Notes: a model not told the origin generated them from the sequence alone. Positions 1-9,645 are shown, numbered from the stretch's first letter. The stretch: 64,000 nucleotides of DNA from Dehalococcoidia bacterium (GCA_012959765.1 DUCO01000037.1:1-64000), one strand, 5' to 3'. Program-made: numbers and translations.

Positions 1-226
1 AGGAGTACAACACAATCCGACCACACAGCTTACTCGGATACCGGCCACCAGTGCCCGAGGCAATCATGTCCAGGCTTCGGTTGGTCGCACTGCTCGCAAC
101 AGTGGCGTTCTCATTTAGCACCATAAGTTCACGCGCCGAGAACACTATAGCGCCTGAGGCGCTTGAAGTTTCGAAGTTATCAATTTGGGCTACCACGGAA
201 TCTACAAACCAACGCTTAAAAAGTGT
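1..226 (-). pseudogene. GAF-domain-like sensor fragment, runs off left edge
   Basis: On the minus strand one frame is open from position 226 to the window edge and reads ..SARELMVLNENATVASSAT.., continuing ..LDMIASGTG..RIVLYS. The LNEIA-x-V-x-S-x-x-D-x-x-x-I pattern is typical of the segment leading into a GAF domain in bacterial sensor kinases and cyclases. That resemblance is my only basis for the name. The first in-frame ATG is at 124. A second copy of its central 95 bases lies at 62613-62707, next to an unrelated gene remnant. The rest of the gene, if it exists, is outside the window, so fragment or intact start cannot be decided. The competing + strand ORF (51-248) is listed under rejected items. 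Confidence 0.3.
83..177 (+). repeat. 95-bp direct repeat, copy 1 (partner at 62613-62707)
   Basis: These 95 bases match 62613-62707 in the same orientation with three mismatches. The unit contains the perfect inverted repeat gcgcct-g-aggcgc. Weak similarity continues about 20 bases to the left and stops abruptly to the right. Read on the minus strand it encodes the GAF-like segment above, so it is more likely a duplicated piece of coding sequence than a mobile element. Confidence 0.9.
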
Positions 227-309
227 TCAAAAAAGCTATCTACTCTAATTCTGTACTAAAACACTCTACAATTGCAATAAATAGTAGCTTCTACTCTGCA
301 GGTTTGTAC

Positions 310-1353
310 TCAGGCGTTCACTACCCGAATGGCTCGACCCTCTATGGGATCACCGCCAACTACAGGATTCGATAGTGGAGCACTAAAGCCCTCAGAAGAG
401 ATGGTAATCACGTCACCGGGCTGGAATTTCCAGTCACGAGTGCTATAGCTCAACTGACTTGTACCGAAGAAGTGAACATGGGCATCACCCGGCACCCGAT
501 GCAGCGGATATTTGAAGTGATGATCCTCACAGTTCGCCAGCGTGTGCGACATGTACTCCTCTCCCGAATACAAAGGCCCGCTCTCGTAAATCATCACTCC
601 ATCTCGCTCCACAGTGCACTCAAGCGTTAGCTCATCGAACGAGAAATCGGTTATCAACTCGGGGCCAAGTGCACACGAACGCAACTTAGAAGGCGCCAGG
701 TACAGATAGTTGATCCGCTCCGTCTCGTGATCCGCCCACTCGTTCCCGAGCGCAAACCCAACCCGCCGCGGCACTCCAGCCTTATCGATGAAGTAGCAGC
801 CACCAAGCTCCGGCTCTTCCCCGCCATCAAGGGCAAACGCCGGAATCTCAAGTCCCACGCCCGGTCCTCGCACAATCGTCCCATTGCCCTTGTAAAACCA
901 CTCTGGCGAAACACCCCGTTCACCCGGCTCCGGCTTACCGCCATCGATACCCATCTGGAACATCTTCGCCGAATCCGTCGCGGGCTCTTCTGAAGGAGTC
1001 TCATCGCCAGAATGCATCTGATCACGAGATTTCATACTGCCTGTGTGAGTCAGGCCAGTTCCAGAAACCAGAAGCCTGTGAGTATCGGGATGATCGAACG
1101 GTGCCAGCAAATAAGCGGAATCCCCACCGACCTCAGCAGCCAGCAGTCCGGCGTAGTCGACCCGTGCTGCGTCAGCACCGGCTGCTCCAGCCAGCGTTTC
1201 GTCGAACGAAGCACCCGAAGCCTGCGACGCCTCAAACACGTCGTAAACCGAAGTCAGCGAACCGTCCGACGAGGTCACATCGACCACATCGTCGCCATCC
1301 ACAAAACCAACTCGACGACCATCAGAAGGAACCACAAACTGAACTACGCGCAT
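310..1353 (-). CDS. AraD1/GguC family protein (fumarylacetoacetate hydrolase fold)
   Basis: This 347-residue protein has the layout of the AraD1/GguC family, a branch of the fumarylacetoacetate hydrolase superfamily whose members handle 2-keto-3-deoxy sugar acids or related keto acids. Diagnostic stretches are GTGLTHTGS (about residue 98), a GGKPEPGERGVSPEWFYKG-type segment and DGGEEPELGG, which supplies acidic metal ligands. GNEWADHETE and the C-terminal HVHFFGT follow. The length is normal and the gene looks intact. It is divergent from the iron-dependent dehydrogenase to its right, with about 157 bases between the starts. The exact substrate cannot be read from the sequence; a role in aldonate or arabinonate breakdown is inferred from the family. 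Confidence 0.85.
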   Translation of the reverse strand: MRVVQFVVPSDGRRVGFVDGDDVVDVTSSDGSLTSVYDVFEASQASGASFDETLAGAAGADAARVDYAGLLAAEVGGDSAYLLAPFDHPDTHRLLVSGTGLTHTGSMKSRDQMHSGDETPSEEPATDSAKMFQMGIDGGKPEPGERGVSPEWFYKGNGTIVRGPGVGLEIPAFALDGGEEPELGGCYFIDKAGVPRRVGFALGNEWADHETERINYLYLAPSKLRSCALGPELITDFSFDELTLECTVERDGVMIYESGPLYSGEEYMSHTLANCEDHHFKYPLHRVPGDAHVHFFGTSQLSYSTRDWKFQPGDVITISSEGFSAPLSNPVVGGDPIEGRAIRVVNA

Positions 1354-1510
1354 ATTACTCTCTTAACCCGATTTTCTCACAGCGACTTTCGTAGTGCCGA
1401 TACTAACCCCTCAAACCACTCTGGTCATTTGAATTATTCCGCTATCCTTCAGCTTAAAATCATTTTCATGGCTTCTTGCAGAACGAACTCACCACCCGCA
1501 ACTCCCACCT

Positions 1511-2797
1511 ATGACCAACCCTCCAACCGAAACCGCTTTCACAATCGACACATCCTCGATCAAGTTCGGCCCCGGCATAACAGGCGAAGCCGGATACGAA
1601 ATGGCCCGTCTCGGCGCAAAACGAGTAATGGTCGTCACCGATCCTCAAATGGCAGGCAGCGAAGCAGTTCGTACAGCCACCGAATCCCTGAAGCGCGCAA
1701 AAATCGATTTCACCGTGTTCGACCAGGTCAGCATCGAACCAACCGACTCCTCGTTAAAAGAAGCGATCAAGTTCGCCGTCGATGGCCGCTTCAACGGATT
1801 CCTGCCGGTCGGTGGTGGCTCGAGCATCGACACCGCCAAAACCGCAAATCTCTACTCCACCTACCCTGCCGATTTTCTGGAATACGTCAACGCCCCAATC
1901 GGCAAAGGCACCCCTGTCCCCGGCGACCTCAAGCCACTCGTCGCAATCCCCACAACAGCCGGAACCGGAAGCGAAACGACCGGAGTAGCGATATTCGATT
2001 TCGAAGAGCTTGGTGCCAAGACCGGAATTGCCCACCGCTCGCTTCGACCCGACGTCGGGCTTGTCGACCCCGACAACACCCAATCGCTTCCCAAAATGGT
2101 CGCGGCTTGCAGCGGATTCGACGTACTATGCCATGGCATCGAGTCGTTCACCGCACTGCCCTTCTCGCAGCGCACCGCCCCAGAATCCCCAGCCTTACGC
2201 CCCGCCTATCAGGGTGCGAACCCCATCAGCGATGTATGGGCGCTGGCAGCACTCGAAATGGTCGGCAACAGCATTCTTCCTGCAGTACTCGATCCAAACG
2301 ACACCGATGCCCGAACCAACATGGCAATGGCGGCGACCTTTGCGGGAGTCGGATTCGGCAACGCCGGGGTTCACCTGCCACACGGAATGTCGTACCCCGT
2401 TTCCGGACTCGTCAAGGAATACAGGCCAACCGGCTATCCAGAAGGAAAAGCGATCGTGCCCCACGGCATGGCGGTCATCCTCAACGCCCCTGCAGTGTTC
2501 CGCTACACCGCGTCATCGAATCCGGAACGCCACATGCGCGCCGCCCAACTTCTGGGAGCCGACGTAACAAGCGCAGGACCCGAAGATGCAGGCGACCTGA
2601 TAGCCGAACGATTGATATTCATCTTGAAAGAAATCGGAGTACCAAACGGCCTCGAAGGAGTCGGCTACACAATCGACGACGTACCCCGCCTCGTCGAAGG
2701 AACACTCCCCCAACACCGAGTAACCAAACTCGCCCCCCGCCCAACAGGAGCCGACGAACTAACAGACCTCTTCAAAGACTCGATGGTTCTTTGGTAG
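1511..2797 (+). CDS. Hydroxyacid-oxoacid transhydrogenase (iron-containing ADH family, ADHFE1-like)
   Basis: This 428-residue group III iron-dependent alcohol dehydrogenase most resembles hydroxyacid-oxoacid transhydrogenase, which oxidises 4-hydroxybutyrate to succinic semialdehyde while reducing 2-oxoglutarate. The nucleotide site GGGSSID is at 101-107 and the TTAGTGSE loop is near 148-155. Probable iron ligands are D204 and H208 in FDVLCHG, H288/H291 in the VHLPHGMSYP loop, and H318 in IVPHGM. The long insert after SFTALPFSQR is characteristic of the ADHFE1 type. There is no clear Shine-Dalgarno before the ATG. It is divergent from the AraD1 gene and followed by a dispersed repeat. Physiologically it would feed hydroxybutyrate carbon into succinate. 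Confidence 0.88.
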   Translation: MTNPPTETAFTIDTSSIKFGPGITGEAGYEMARLGAKRVMVVTDPQMAGSEAVRTATESLKRAKIDFTVFDQVSIEPTDSSLKEAIKFAVDGRFNGFLPVGGGSSIDTAKTANLYSTYPADFLEYVNAPIGKGTPVPGDLKPLVAIPTTAGTGSETTGVAIFDFEELGAKTGIAHRSLRPDVGLVDPDNTQSLPKMVAACSGFDVLCHGIESFTALPFSQRTAPESPALRPAYQGANPISDVWALAALEMVGNSILPAVLDPNDTDARTNMAMAATFAGVGFGNAGVHLPHGMSYPVSGLVKEYRPTGYPEGKAIVPHGMAVILNAPAVFRYTASSNPERHMRAAQLLGADVTSAGPEDAGDLIAERLIFILKEIGVPNGLEGVGYTIDDVPRLVEGTLPQHRVTKLAPRPTGADELTDLFKDSMVLW

Positions 2798-2809
2798 CTG
2801 CCAATATCT

Positions 2810-2850
2810 AACCCCATCTCCCAGCGGGAGAGGGTTGGGGTGAGGGAGAA
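2810..2850 (+). repeat. Dispersed repeat, ctcccagcgggag family
   Basis: A short inverted repeat, ctcccagcgggag, is followed by the G-rich tail agggttggggtgaggg. Related copies lie at 27842, 40867 and 48149. All four are intergenic and on the + strand. The hairpin could act as a terminator-like or boundary structure after the gene at 1511-2797, but there is no T-run. Confidence 0.75.
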
Positions 2851-2907
2851 GCTCCCAACAGCCAACACTACCCAACGACACCACCACCTCAAACAAAACC
2901 TGACTAG

Positions 2908-3729
2908 TCAGGCTTTCGGCGGCCTCGGCGCATCTTCATCGTCCAGGTAGTAGTGAACAACATCTGGCGAAGTCACCGCATACCGAATCGAACTCTCCTC
3001 GCCCACCGTTCGAATAGCATGCGCTCTACCGGCCTCGACAAAAACAATATCGCCACGCCTCGCAACAAACGGCGCTTCGTTGCCAACCTGCCACTCAACC
3101 TCGCCCTTCGCAACGAACCACCACTCATCCATGTCGGGATGCCAGTGCGGTCGATTCGCCAAACCCGGCAGCGTATGGATAATGTTCACCCGATTCCGCT
3201 GATCGAGCACAACCTCCTCGCCCCAGTTCTCGTCTAAACCGTGTCGCTCAATCATCCACTCCAACCGAGTGTGAATCATGTTCGGCGGCTGCCAGTCGTC
3301 TGGAATCGGCAAAGTCCGTGGGTGCGGAAGACCCTTCAAATCATGATTCGAATCTCCTCGTCCAACCACCATTCGCACACACTGATCGCCTTTGTGGGGC
3401 TTGATATCGTGTCGATACCCGCACGGCGCAAGCACGATATCGCCAAAGCTCGCAACAATCTGCTCATACTCGCCGATATCGTACGCAACCTCGCCCTTCA
3501 TGATGATCCACCACTCATGAAAATCAGCGTGCAAATGAGGATCGGATGGCGCACCGGCTGGCGAAGAAATCGCAGCGGCGCGGTTACGACCATCGAGCAC
3601 GGTCTTCACCGATTTCGTCAGCCCCGTGTAATCGCCGTCTTCCTTCAACTTCGCAAGTACTTCTGGCGGCTGGCCGATCTCTTCCATCAGCTCGGCGTAA
3701 TCGATATGAGTTTGGTTGGTCTGAATCAT
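2908..3729 (-). CDS. Two-cupin-domain metal-binding protein
   Basis: This 273-residue protein contains two consecutive cupin barrels. The first has metal-ligand motif H65-x-H67 and E72 in PHLHADFHEWW. The second repeats it as H195-x-H197 and E202 in PHWHPDMDEWW. Each is followed by a G-D-I-V second cupin motif (VASFGDIVLAP and VARRGDIVFVE). Tandem cupins with this spacing occur in dioxygenases and sugar-acid or phosphosugar isomerases, but no substrate signature was recognised. The gene is divergent from the DinB-like gene, sharing the roughly 220-base upstream region 3730-3947. Both sites keep all ligands, so an active bicupin is likely; the reaction is unknown. Confidence 0.75.
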   Translation of the reverse strand: MIQTNQTHIDYAELMEEIGQPPEVLAKLKEDGDYTGLTKSVKTVLDGRNRAAAISSPAGAPSDPHLHADFHEWWIIMKGEVAYDIGEYEQIVASFGDIVLAPCGYRHDIKPHKGDQCVRMVVGRGDSNHDLKGLPHPRTLPIPDDWQPPNMIHTRLEWMIERHGLDENWGEEVVLDQRNRVNIIHTLPGLANRPHWHPDMDEWWFVAKGEVEWQVGNEAPFVARRGDIVFVEAGRAHAIRTVGEESSIRYAVTSPDVVHYYLDDEDAPRPPKA

Positions 3730-3947
3730 TTGTGTCCCCGTGGTTGTCCTTCGGCGAGACTCTACACGCAGATAACCCGGCGGTCATCACAAAACGTATG
3801 AAGAATCGAAACTTCAAAGGCCGCATCAGAACGATCATGCTCCGGCAATTTCCACTAAAGACTCGCTAAATTCAGCTTCCAAACTCGTCTCAGAGCTAAG
3901 TTAATCCGCTCCGCTAATCCCAAGGACCAAACATAACCAACACAGAA

Positions 3948-4583
3948 ATGTCCCCAGCAGTTATTTCCGATTGCTACATGAGGTCTCTGGACTCCTCGAT
4001 CAACTTCGTCGCCAACGTTCCCAACGACGCCTGGGGAAACGACACGCCTTGCTCCGATTGGGACGTCAAAGCGGTCGTGAATCACATCGTTTACGAAAAC
4101 GTGTGGATGATCACACTTTTCAGCGGACGAACAATCGCAGAAGTCGGCGATGAGTTCGAAGGCGATCTCGTTGGTGATGACCCCGCCGGTGTCTACGCCC
4201 GCACCGCAAACGAAGTAAAAGCGATTCTTTACGAACCCGATGCCATGACACGAACCTGTCAGATCTCGTCAGGGCCCGTCAGCGGAACCGACTACGCCAA
4301 AGAACTGTCCCTCGACACCCTCATTCACGGCTGGGACATCGCCGTGGGATCAAAGCAAGACGCCACACTCGACGACTACCTCGTAAAGATGTGCATGCCC
4401 TTCGGACAGGCCATTGCCGACAGCGATGGCTACGGATCCCCAGCCTTCAAGTCAGCCCTGAGGCAACGTGGCAATCCCGTCCACTCGCCAGACTCCCGTC
4501 TTTCTGAGCACGGCCCGAGGCGAGAACAAACCGTCCAGTATTCCCCCCAACACCCGTACCCAATCCAAACAACGCGCATCTGA
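3948..4583 (+). pseudogene. DinB/maleylpyruvate isomerase-like (TIGR03086-type) protein with scrambled C-terminus
   Basis: The first ~165 residues fit the TIGR03086 / mycothiol-dependent maleylpyruvate isomerase N-terminal fold, a four-helix bundle related to DinB. Recognisable pieces are TPCSDWDVKAVVNHIV and LIHGWDIA, whose histidines would bind metal. After YGSPAFKSAL the frame turns into a basic, low-complexity tail. A different frame of the same DNA still reads IPPNT..TQSK, close to the usual family ending. This indicates at least one frameshift near position 4460. The annotated stop therefore reflects a shifted frame, and the protein may be non-functional or simply have a replaced tail. 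It stands alone, followed by the phosphoesterase. Confidence 0.6.
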
Positions 4584-4718
4584 CGAAATATCACGACCAA
4601 CCGCGATATTCAACGCGCCGAACAGGTATCCTGCTCGGTAACTTGTTTTCAACTCACTCGGTCAGATGTAATCAAACGAAATTACGTCTCGCCATCGACT
4701 CGGAGCAGAACTCAACAG

Positions 4719-5564
4719 ATGAGTGACTTTTCGTTCATTCAAATGGCCGATCCCCAGTTCGGCCTATTCGCTGGATCAAGCGGCAAAGCCGTAAAAGAGA
4801 TCGCTGAATTTGCCGAACGCGGAATATTCCTGCGCAGGGCGAGGAAAATTAAAGGGTTCAGACCCGAAACAAAGCTCTTCACCCGCGCCATCGAACGCGC
4901 CAACTGGCTAAAACCTGCGTTCGTCGTCGTGTGCGGCGACATGGTCAACGAGGCCGATAACGAAGAACAGATCGCAGAAGTAAAACGAATTGCAGCGCTC
5001 CTCGACGATTCGATTGCACTTCACTGGGTACCCGGCAATCACGACGTGGCAATCGATCACAACACGCCAAAACAAGAATATATCGACCTGTATCGAAAGA
5101 ATTTCGGACCCGACTACTACGCCTTCTCGCACGGCGATGTTCGATTTATAGTCATCAACTCCACCGTCCTCACCGCACCAAGAGTCATGGTTCAGGAATC
5201 GAAAGAACAACTCGCATTTGTCGAAGCAGAAGCCATCATCGCCGGCCAATTAAACGCAAAGCGCATCGTCCTGTTCAGTCATCATCCGCTATTCGTCGAA
5301 TCGGCAGATGAAGAAGACAATCCGTGGTCAATCAAAAAGAAATACCGAAAGCCGCTACTTGAAATTGCGGCCGACCACGGCATCAAAGCAAACTTTGCCG
5401 GACACTTGCACCGAAACAACATCGTGTCTGAAAACGGAATCCAGGTCGTTGCGTCTGGATCCATCGGATACCCACTTGGCCACGACCCGTCAGGCTTCCG
5501 AGTCGTCAAAGTCACACCCAAGAGAATTAGACACGAATATCACTCGCTAGAAGAAACCGACTAA
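4719..5564 (+). CDS. Calcineurin-like metallophosphoesterase, CPPED1/CSTP1-like
   Basis: This 281-residue protein is a metallophosphoesterase with the five usual motifs in order: D11-P-Q in QMADPQFG, CGDMVNE near 66, PGNHDV near 102, SHHPLF near 180 and GHLHR near 222. The opening QMADPQFGL and overall size resemble the CPPED1/CSTP1 branch, cytosolic protein phosphatases known from eukaryotes with bacterial relatives. There is no signal peptide, so it should act in the cytoplasm. All metal and phosphate ligands appear present. The family assignment is firm; the substrate is not. Confidence 0.85.
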   Translation: MSDFSFIQMADPQFGLFAGSSGKAVKEIAEFAERGIFLRRARKIKGFRPETKLFTRAIERANWLKPAFVVVCGDMVNEADNEEQIAEVKRIAALLDDSIALHWVPGNHDVAIDHNTPKQEYIDLYRKNFGPDYYAFSHGDVRFIVINSTVLTAPRVMVQESKEQLAFVEAEAIIAGQLNAKRIVLFSHHPLFVESADEEDNPWSIKKKYRKPLLEIAADHGIKANFAGHLHRNNIVSENGIQVVASGSIGYPLGHDPSGFRVVKVTPKRIRHEYHSLEETD

Positions 5565-5609
5565 CCCACGAATCACCCGAACAAATAGACACAGGTAGTT
5601 AGAGGCTGG

Positions 5610-5835
5610 ATGCTCTGTCAGGCATGTAAAACCGAAAATACCGACCAGACAAAATTCTGCATGGGCTGCGGCGACGCACTGCAAAATCTCTGTCCCGAAT
5701 GCGGAACAGAACTCCCGCCTGATGCAAAATTCTGCTTCTCCTGCGGTGCCAAAATTGGTGCCCCATCCGAATCACCCGAACCAATTCCTGCGCTAATAAC
5801 AACCGGACAAGCACCGCCCCCAACCGCCGCAGAAT
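5610..5835 (+). pseudogene. Double zinc-ribbon N-terminal stump, truncated
   Basis: The first ~50 residues contain two zinc ribbons: CQAC/CMGC and CPEC/CFSC pairs. A short proline-rich linker follows and then all recognisable sequence ends. In Chloroflexota such ribbons commonly head long class III cyclase/AAA/TPR regulators, so this is probably the leftover N-terminus of one; that is inference. From about 5836 the + frame simply reads the complement of an ABC ATPase stump on the other strand, so the ORF end at 5942 is accidental. The junction marks a deletion that removed the 3' halves of two convergent genes. Confidence 0.6.
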
Positions 5836-6154
5836 CGGAAGCCCGCTCAACTCAGCCATATGAGTCAGAAACTCGGCGGCTGTCACATTCGAAGACAGGC
5901 AATCGTGCTCGGGCATGTACCCAAGTCGCGACCGAACAATAATATTTTCCGAAGCCGTCTCACCAAGATTTTTTTGCCGAACCAGAAGTAGGTTCAAGCA
6001 ACCCGAGAACGATCTTAATCGCTGTGCTTTTACCAGCACCATTCTCGCCAAGAATCCCGGTAATGCCGTCAGATATGTCGAAGCTAACGTTGTTTAGTGC
6101 AACAACACCCTTGTACTGCTTCGTTAAATTTTCAACCGAAAGTAATGCTTCCAC
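5836..6154 (-). pseudogene. ABC transporter ATPase, N-terminal stump with frameshift
   Basis: From ATG 6154 the minus strand encodes an ABC-2-type ATPase start: LLSVENLTKQYKGVVALNNVSF, then the Walker A sequence GENGAGKST and GLLEPTSGSA. A run of seven A residues (T-run 5969-5975 on +) throws the frame. With six A residues it would continue into a Q-loop region, RLGYMPEHDCL..AAEFLTHMAELSGLP. Homology then stops at about 5836, so the signature motif and Walker B are missing. It begins 61 bases downstream of the permease stop at 6216 and was presumably the third gene of that operon. As it stands it cannot encode a working ATPase. Confidence 0.75.
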
Positions 6155-6215
6155 AGATACGAATCTTAGACTAGTTGTAAAGACAAACCGTTCGCCGACC
6201 CGTGAGAATAATCTA

Positions 6216-9200
6216 TTAGCTCTGGCCCATGCGTATCACCCTCGGGGGGAGGGATATCTTGCGCACCGACGAGATCAAACCAATAGAAATCGCAAGGAAA
6301 ATCGCACCAACCACACCGACCAGCACACCAATCGATTGCCAATCGACATTCAATACGACAGGCGGCACAACAAGCACTCCCTCACCCGATGTTACGAGGA
6401 ACGGAATGATCGTTACGCCCATGCGCATGCCAAGCACACCACCAACAAGCACCGCTGGCACAAGCACCAGCAAAAGCTCAAACGTCACAAGCCCAAGCAC
6501 CTGCCGTGTCGTCAGTCCCAGCGTTCGAACCACAGCATACTCAGTCATCCTCGAAGCAAACGTCACCTGCGAGTACACCAGGAACCCAACCGCGCTCGCC
6601 GCAAGCACCGTTGCGAACGCAATCGCCAGCAACGCACGCCAACCAGCCGAAATCAGCGGATCAACCGCGGCGTCTCGCAACAACTGATCCTGCGCAATCA
6701 GCGAAGGCGCGAACGAGCTTCGCGCCCGCAACGCATTACCCACGTCCGAAGGTGCAGCCTCACCCGTATCGATCCACACCTCGTTCGCCTGCTCAGCGTT
6801 TCGCATGCGATCGGCATTCAACGCCATCCACGTCGATCTAATATCACCAACCACAAACGTAGAAAATTCAGGATCGAGAGTCGGGAAATAGTCAACCTCA
6901 CCCGCAAGTCGAACAGGAACAGTATTCCCCAGAATATCGATATTCACCCGTTCGCCAACTTCATAGCCGCCACGGTCCATAAATCCGGAGCTGGCGATTA
7001 CCGGAATCGGAGCATTCACCGACCCAACCGTCACACCCCGCAACCTGGTAACAACCACCGGGTTCCACGACATCACCCCAATGCCCTGATCCTTCGGATC
7101 CTCGCCTTCTTCAACAATCGTCAGCAACGGTTCAAGTCGAGCCCCATACTGATTCAGTCCCGGCTCCACTGTCATCCATGACGAATCGGCGTTGAACTCC
7201 TCGACAACCAGAGTCTCACCACTATCAAATTCAAGCCCAATCTCGTCGATTTCCACCGAGCCAGCTTCCAAAAATGGCGGCTCTGTCCTGCTGAACCTAC
7301 CCCGCTCCACGTTCGGCAAGCCCACCCCGATAAACTCAAGCGTCAGAGGCGGAATCGGGTTTACTCCGGTGAAATCAATTGAATCCAGCGAACCCGCAAT
7401 CGTGCACCAGTTCGGAGGCAAATGAGCCTCAGAAACATCACACTTATACGGCACCCTGGCAGGTGATTTTGGCAACAGTGACCCGAGATTCAATGTGAAC
7501 AACCGCCCGGTAGCATCGCTCAGTCGAACAGAAATCCGTGAGTCGGCACGCCGAGTTGTCGGGCGAACTCGTGCTGTTATATAGCGAGCATCTTCAGGAA
7601 TAGGAATCCCTGTTCTGAACTCGGTCAGCTTGCTCATATGGTCATCCAGTGAACCCTCAGAAAAATCGGGACGTGACCACGCAATTCCAGACATCGGGTC
7701 AGGATCAACCCCTAAATATGTGAACGTACTACCAACGTCGGCAGTCAGGTCCACTCCCACCGTCCGGAACGCCGGAGCAGCCGACTCCACACCCGGTGTT
7801 CCAGCAATAGTCCTGAACACCTGGCCTGCCTGCACTCGGTTCGTATATGAAACATTGTTTACGCGAAGATCAGCACCCGACTGGTATCTCGCCCTATCAG
7901 CAGCACTGATATCGAGCGTCCCAGAAAAACTTGAAGCGAACACGCCCAACCCGGCTGTAAGGATCATCAACAATGAAAGCCGAGAGTAGTGTCTCGGGTT
8001 ACGCGCCATCTGCCACAGAACCAGAGTAATCGCCGGTGAAACAAGCCCTGAAATACGAGGTAACGACGTAAGCCGGGCGACTATCTCGACCAGAGCCGGG
8101 AACGCTCTAAGCGCAACAAAGCCACCAAACGCCAGTACAAGCGCAGGCATCGCTACGTTGATCTTGTCGACCTGTGCCGCACCAACGCCCGGCACATCGA
8201 CAAACGAACCCTCGCTCGTTAACTGCGATGCGAACGCAAGCAGCAAGCCAAACAAAGCGATATCCAGATAGTACTTTTGCATCGCACTTTGCGGAGTTGG
8301 CCTGGTCGACTCGCGAGCACTTCTCACAACGCTATGTTTCGCAGCCATCGAAGCCGGAAGTACCATCGCCACAAATCCAGCCAACCCGGTAATGATCGCA
8401 ACCACGTAAGCCGTTTGACCAAGCGATACCGGAAGCGGATTCCCGTTATTCAGGCCGCTGAACAACGGAATCACGCCGATCCACTTGATCATCAACGCAG
8501 CAAGTGGAGGTGCAATCAAAATGGCAAGCAGCGCAATCGCTGCACCCTCAATCACAAACGCGCCAACAACCTGCCTCGCCGTGGCAGCCCTCGTTCGCAA
8601 CCGTGCAATGTCATCCCGTTGCGTTTCGACCATCAGAATCGACATCGTACCCACGAAATACAAAACCACCGCAGCGATCACCGAAAACACCACCGTCATC
8701 GGCAGTCGACTGAAGAACGTCTGCTGCTGGTTTCTCGAAAGCACATCCTGGAGTGGAATCGACTGTGAGTAGCTGCCGATCTTCGGCTGAAGTTGCGCCT
8801 TCAGTTCGTCGAAGCCCAGAAGCAAATCGTTCGCACCCGAAGCCCTCACCCGAGATGAATCGACGTGGTACTGCCAAGAATATCGCACGGCCATCCCAGG
8901 GAAGTAAGGCCCCACGTTCGATTCGAACACGCCGGGATCGGGAACAAACGGCAGGTAGTTAAGATCCTCATCATCAAGCCCAAACTGATCTTCAATCGAC
9001 GCCCAGAATCTCGCATTCGCCTCATTACGCGCAAACAAACCAGTAATTTTCACAGCGAGCGAATCGTTCAAATCATCCCAGAACGGCTCAACCACCACAA
9101 TTTGATCCCGCACATACCCGAACTCGGCTGCAACCGCTTCATCAAGTGCAACTTCTATCAACAATTGGCCCGGCTCAACCTGACTAACCGACAGATTGGA

Positions 9201-9644
9201 TGACGGCCACGCCCCTTCAGTAAGAACGGAATTACCACGCAATTCGGGTGCGTTGATCAGCACCGCCCGCAGCGATTCGTCGATCTCCTCTTCGGCCTTC
9301 TCGTCCCGCATTACAAGTAGCGTCGGTGACCCATAAGCCAGCGTCGTCTCGGTAATGATCGACGAAGCAACTTCGTGTACCGCGGTATCGACCAAATCCA
9401 AAAGTTGCTGATTGCTCGAAGCATCAACATCAACTTCTCTACCTCGAATCACAATGTCGTGATTGGCGCTTCTGTCCTGTGAAATCTCACGGGTAAGCGC
9501 AATATCGCCCAGTGAATCGAAGTAGATCACACTCGCAGCGATAGTCACCACGGCGGCAACCACACCAACCGACACCACCGAAAGCATCGGCCAGTGAGAA
9601 CGGGTTCGGCGACCAACGAATTCAAGGAATGCTCGTGGTCCCAT
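6216..9644 (-). CDS. Very large FtsX/MacB-type ABC permease (second of pair)
   Basis: This protein of about 1142 residues has a duplicated FtsX-like permease layout. There is one N-terminal membrane segment (SVVSVGVVAAVVTIAASVIYF) and a large extracytoplasmic domain. Central helix groups, a second extracytoplasmic domain and three C-terminal helices follow. ATG 9644 is preferred over the track start at 9713 because it follows the upstream stop directly (TGA-T-ATG), suggesting translational coupling. FtsX/MacB/LolE-family proteins transmit ATPase movements to extracytoplasmic partners, moving lipids, lipoproteins or peptides. The only adjacent ATPase is a broken stump, so an ATPase elsewhere would be needed. 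The frame is intact over its full length. Confidence 0.8.
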   Translation of the reverse strand: MGPRAFLEFVGRRTRSHWPMLSVVSVGVVAAVVTIAASVIYFDSLGDIALTREISQDRSANHDIVIRGREVDVDASSNQQLLDLVDTAVHEVASSIITETTLAYGSPTLLVMRDEKAEEEIDESLRAVLINAPELRGNSVLTEGAWPSSNLSVSQVEPGQLLIEVALDEAVAAEFGYVRDQIVVVEPFWDDLNDSLAVKITGLFARNEANARFWASIEDQFGLDDEDLNYLPFVPDPGVFESNVGPYFPGMAVRYSWQYHVDSSRVRASGANDLLLGFDELKAQLQPKIGSYSQSIPLQDVLSRNQQQTFFSRLPMTVVFSVIAAVVLYFVGTMSILMVETQRDDIARLRTRAATARQVVGAFVIEGAAIALLAILIAPPLAALMIKWIGVIPLFSGLNNGNPLPVSLGQTAYVVAIITGLAGFVAMVLPASMAAKHSVVRSARESTRPTPQSAMQKYYLDIALFGLLLAFASQLTSEGSFVDVPGVGAAQVDKINVAMPALVLAFGGFVALRAFPALVEIVARLTSLPRISGLVSPAITLVLWQMARNPRHYSRLSLLMILTAGLGVFASSFSGTLDISAADRARYQSGADLRVNNVSYTNRVQAGQVFRTIAGTPGVESAAPAFRTVGVDLTADVGSTFTYLGVDPDPMSGIAWSRPDFSEGSLDDHMSKLTEFRTGIPIPEDARYITARVRPTTRRADSRISVRLSDATGRLFTLNLGSLLPKSPARVPYKCDVSEAHLPPNWCTIAGSLDSIDFTGVNPIPPLTLEFIGVGLPNVERGRFSRTEPPFLEAGSVEIDEIGLEFDSGETLVVEEFNADSSWMTVEPGLNQYGARLEPLLTIVEEGEDPKDQGIGVMSWNPVVVTRLRGVTVGSVNAPIPVIASSGFMDRGGYEVGERVNIDILGNTVPVRLAGEVDYFPTLDPEFSTFVVGDIRSTWMALNADRMRNAEQANEVWIDTGEAAPSDVGNALRARSSFAPSLIAQDQLLRDAAVDPLISAGWRALLAIAFATVLAASAVGFLVYSQVTFASRMTEYAVVRTLGLTTRQVLGLVTFELLLVLVPAVLVGGVLGMRMGVTIIPFLVTSGEGVLVVPPVVLNVDWQSIGVLVGVVGAIFLAISIGLISSVRKISLPPRVIRMGQS

Positions 9645-9645
9645 A

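Noticed and set aside
51-248. 65-residue + ORF with a signal-peptide-like start (LRLVALLATVAFSFS..SSRAE)
   Set aside because: The whole signal-like part lies in the 95-bp repeat, whose minus-strand reading has GAF-leader character. The second repeat copy does not continue this ORF, and the downstream residues have no protein character.
1012-2811. 599-residue + ORF
   Set aside because: Arg/His/Pro-rich shadow of the AraD1 and transhydrogenase genes in another frame.
6024-7181. 385-residue + ORF antisense to the permease
   Set aside because: Extremely basic, repetitive composition typical of an antisense shadow on this A/C-rich strand.
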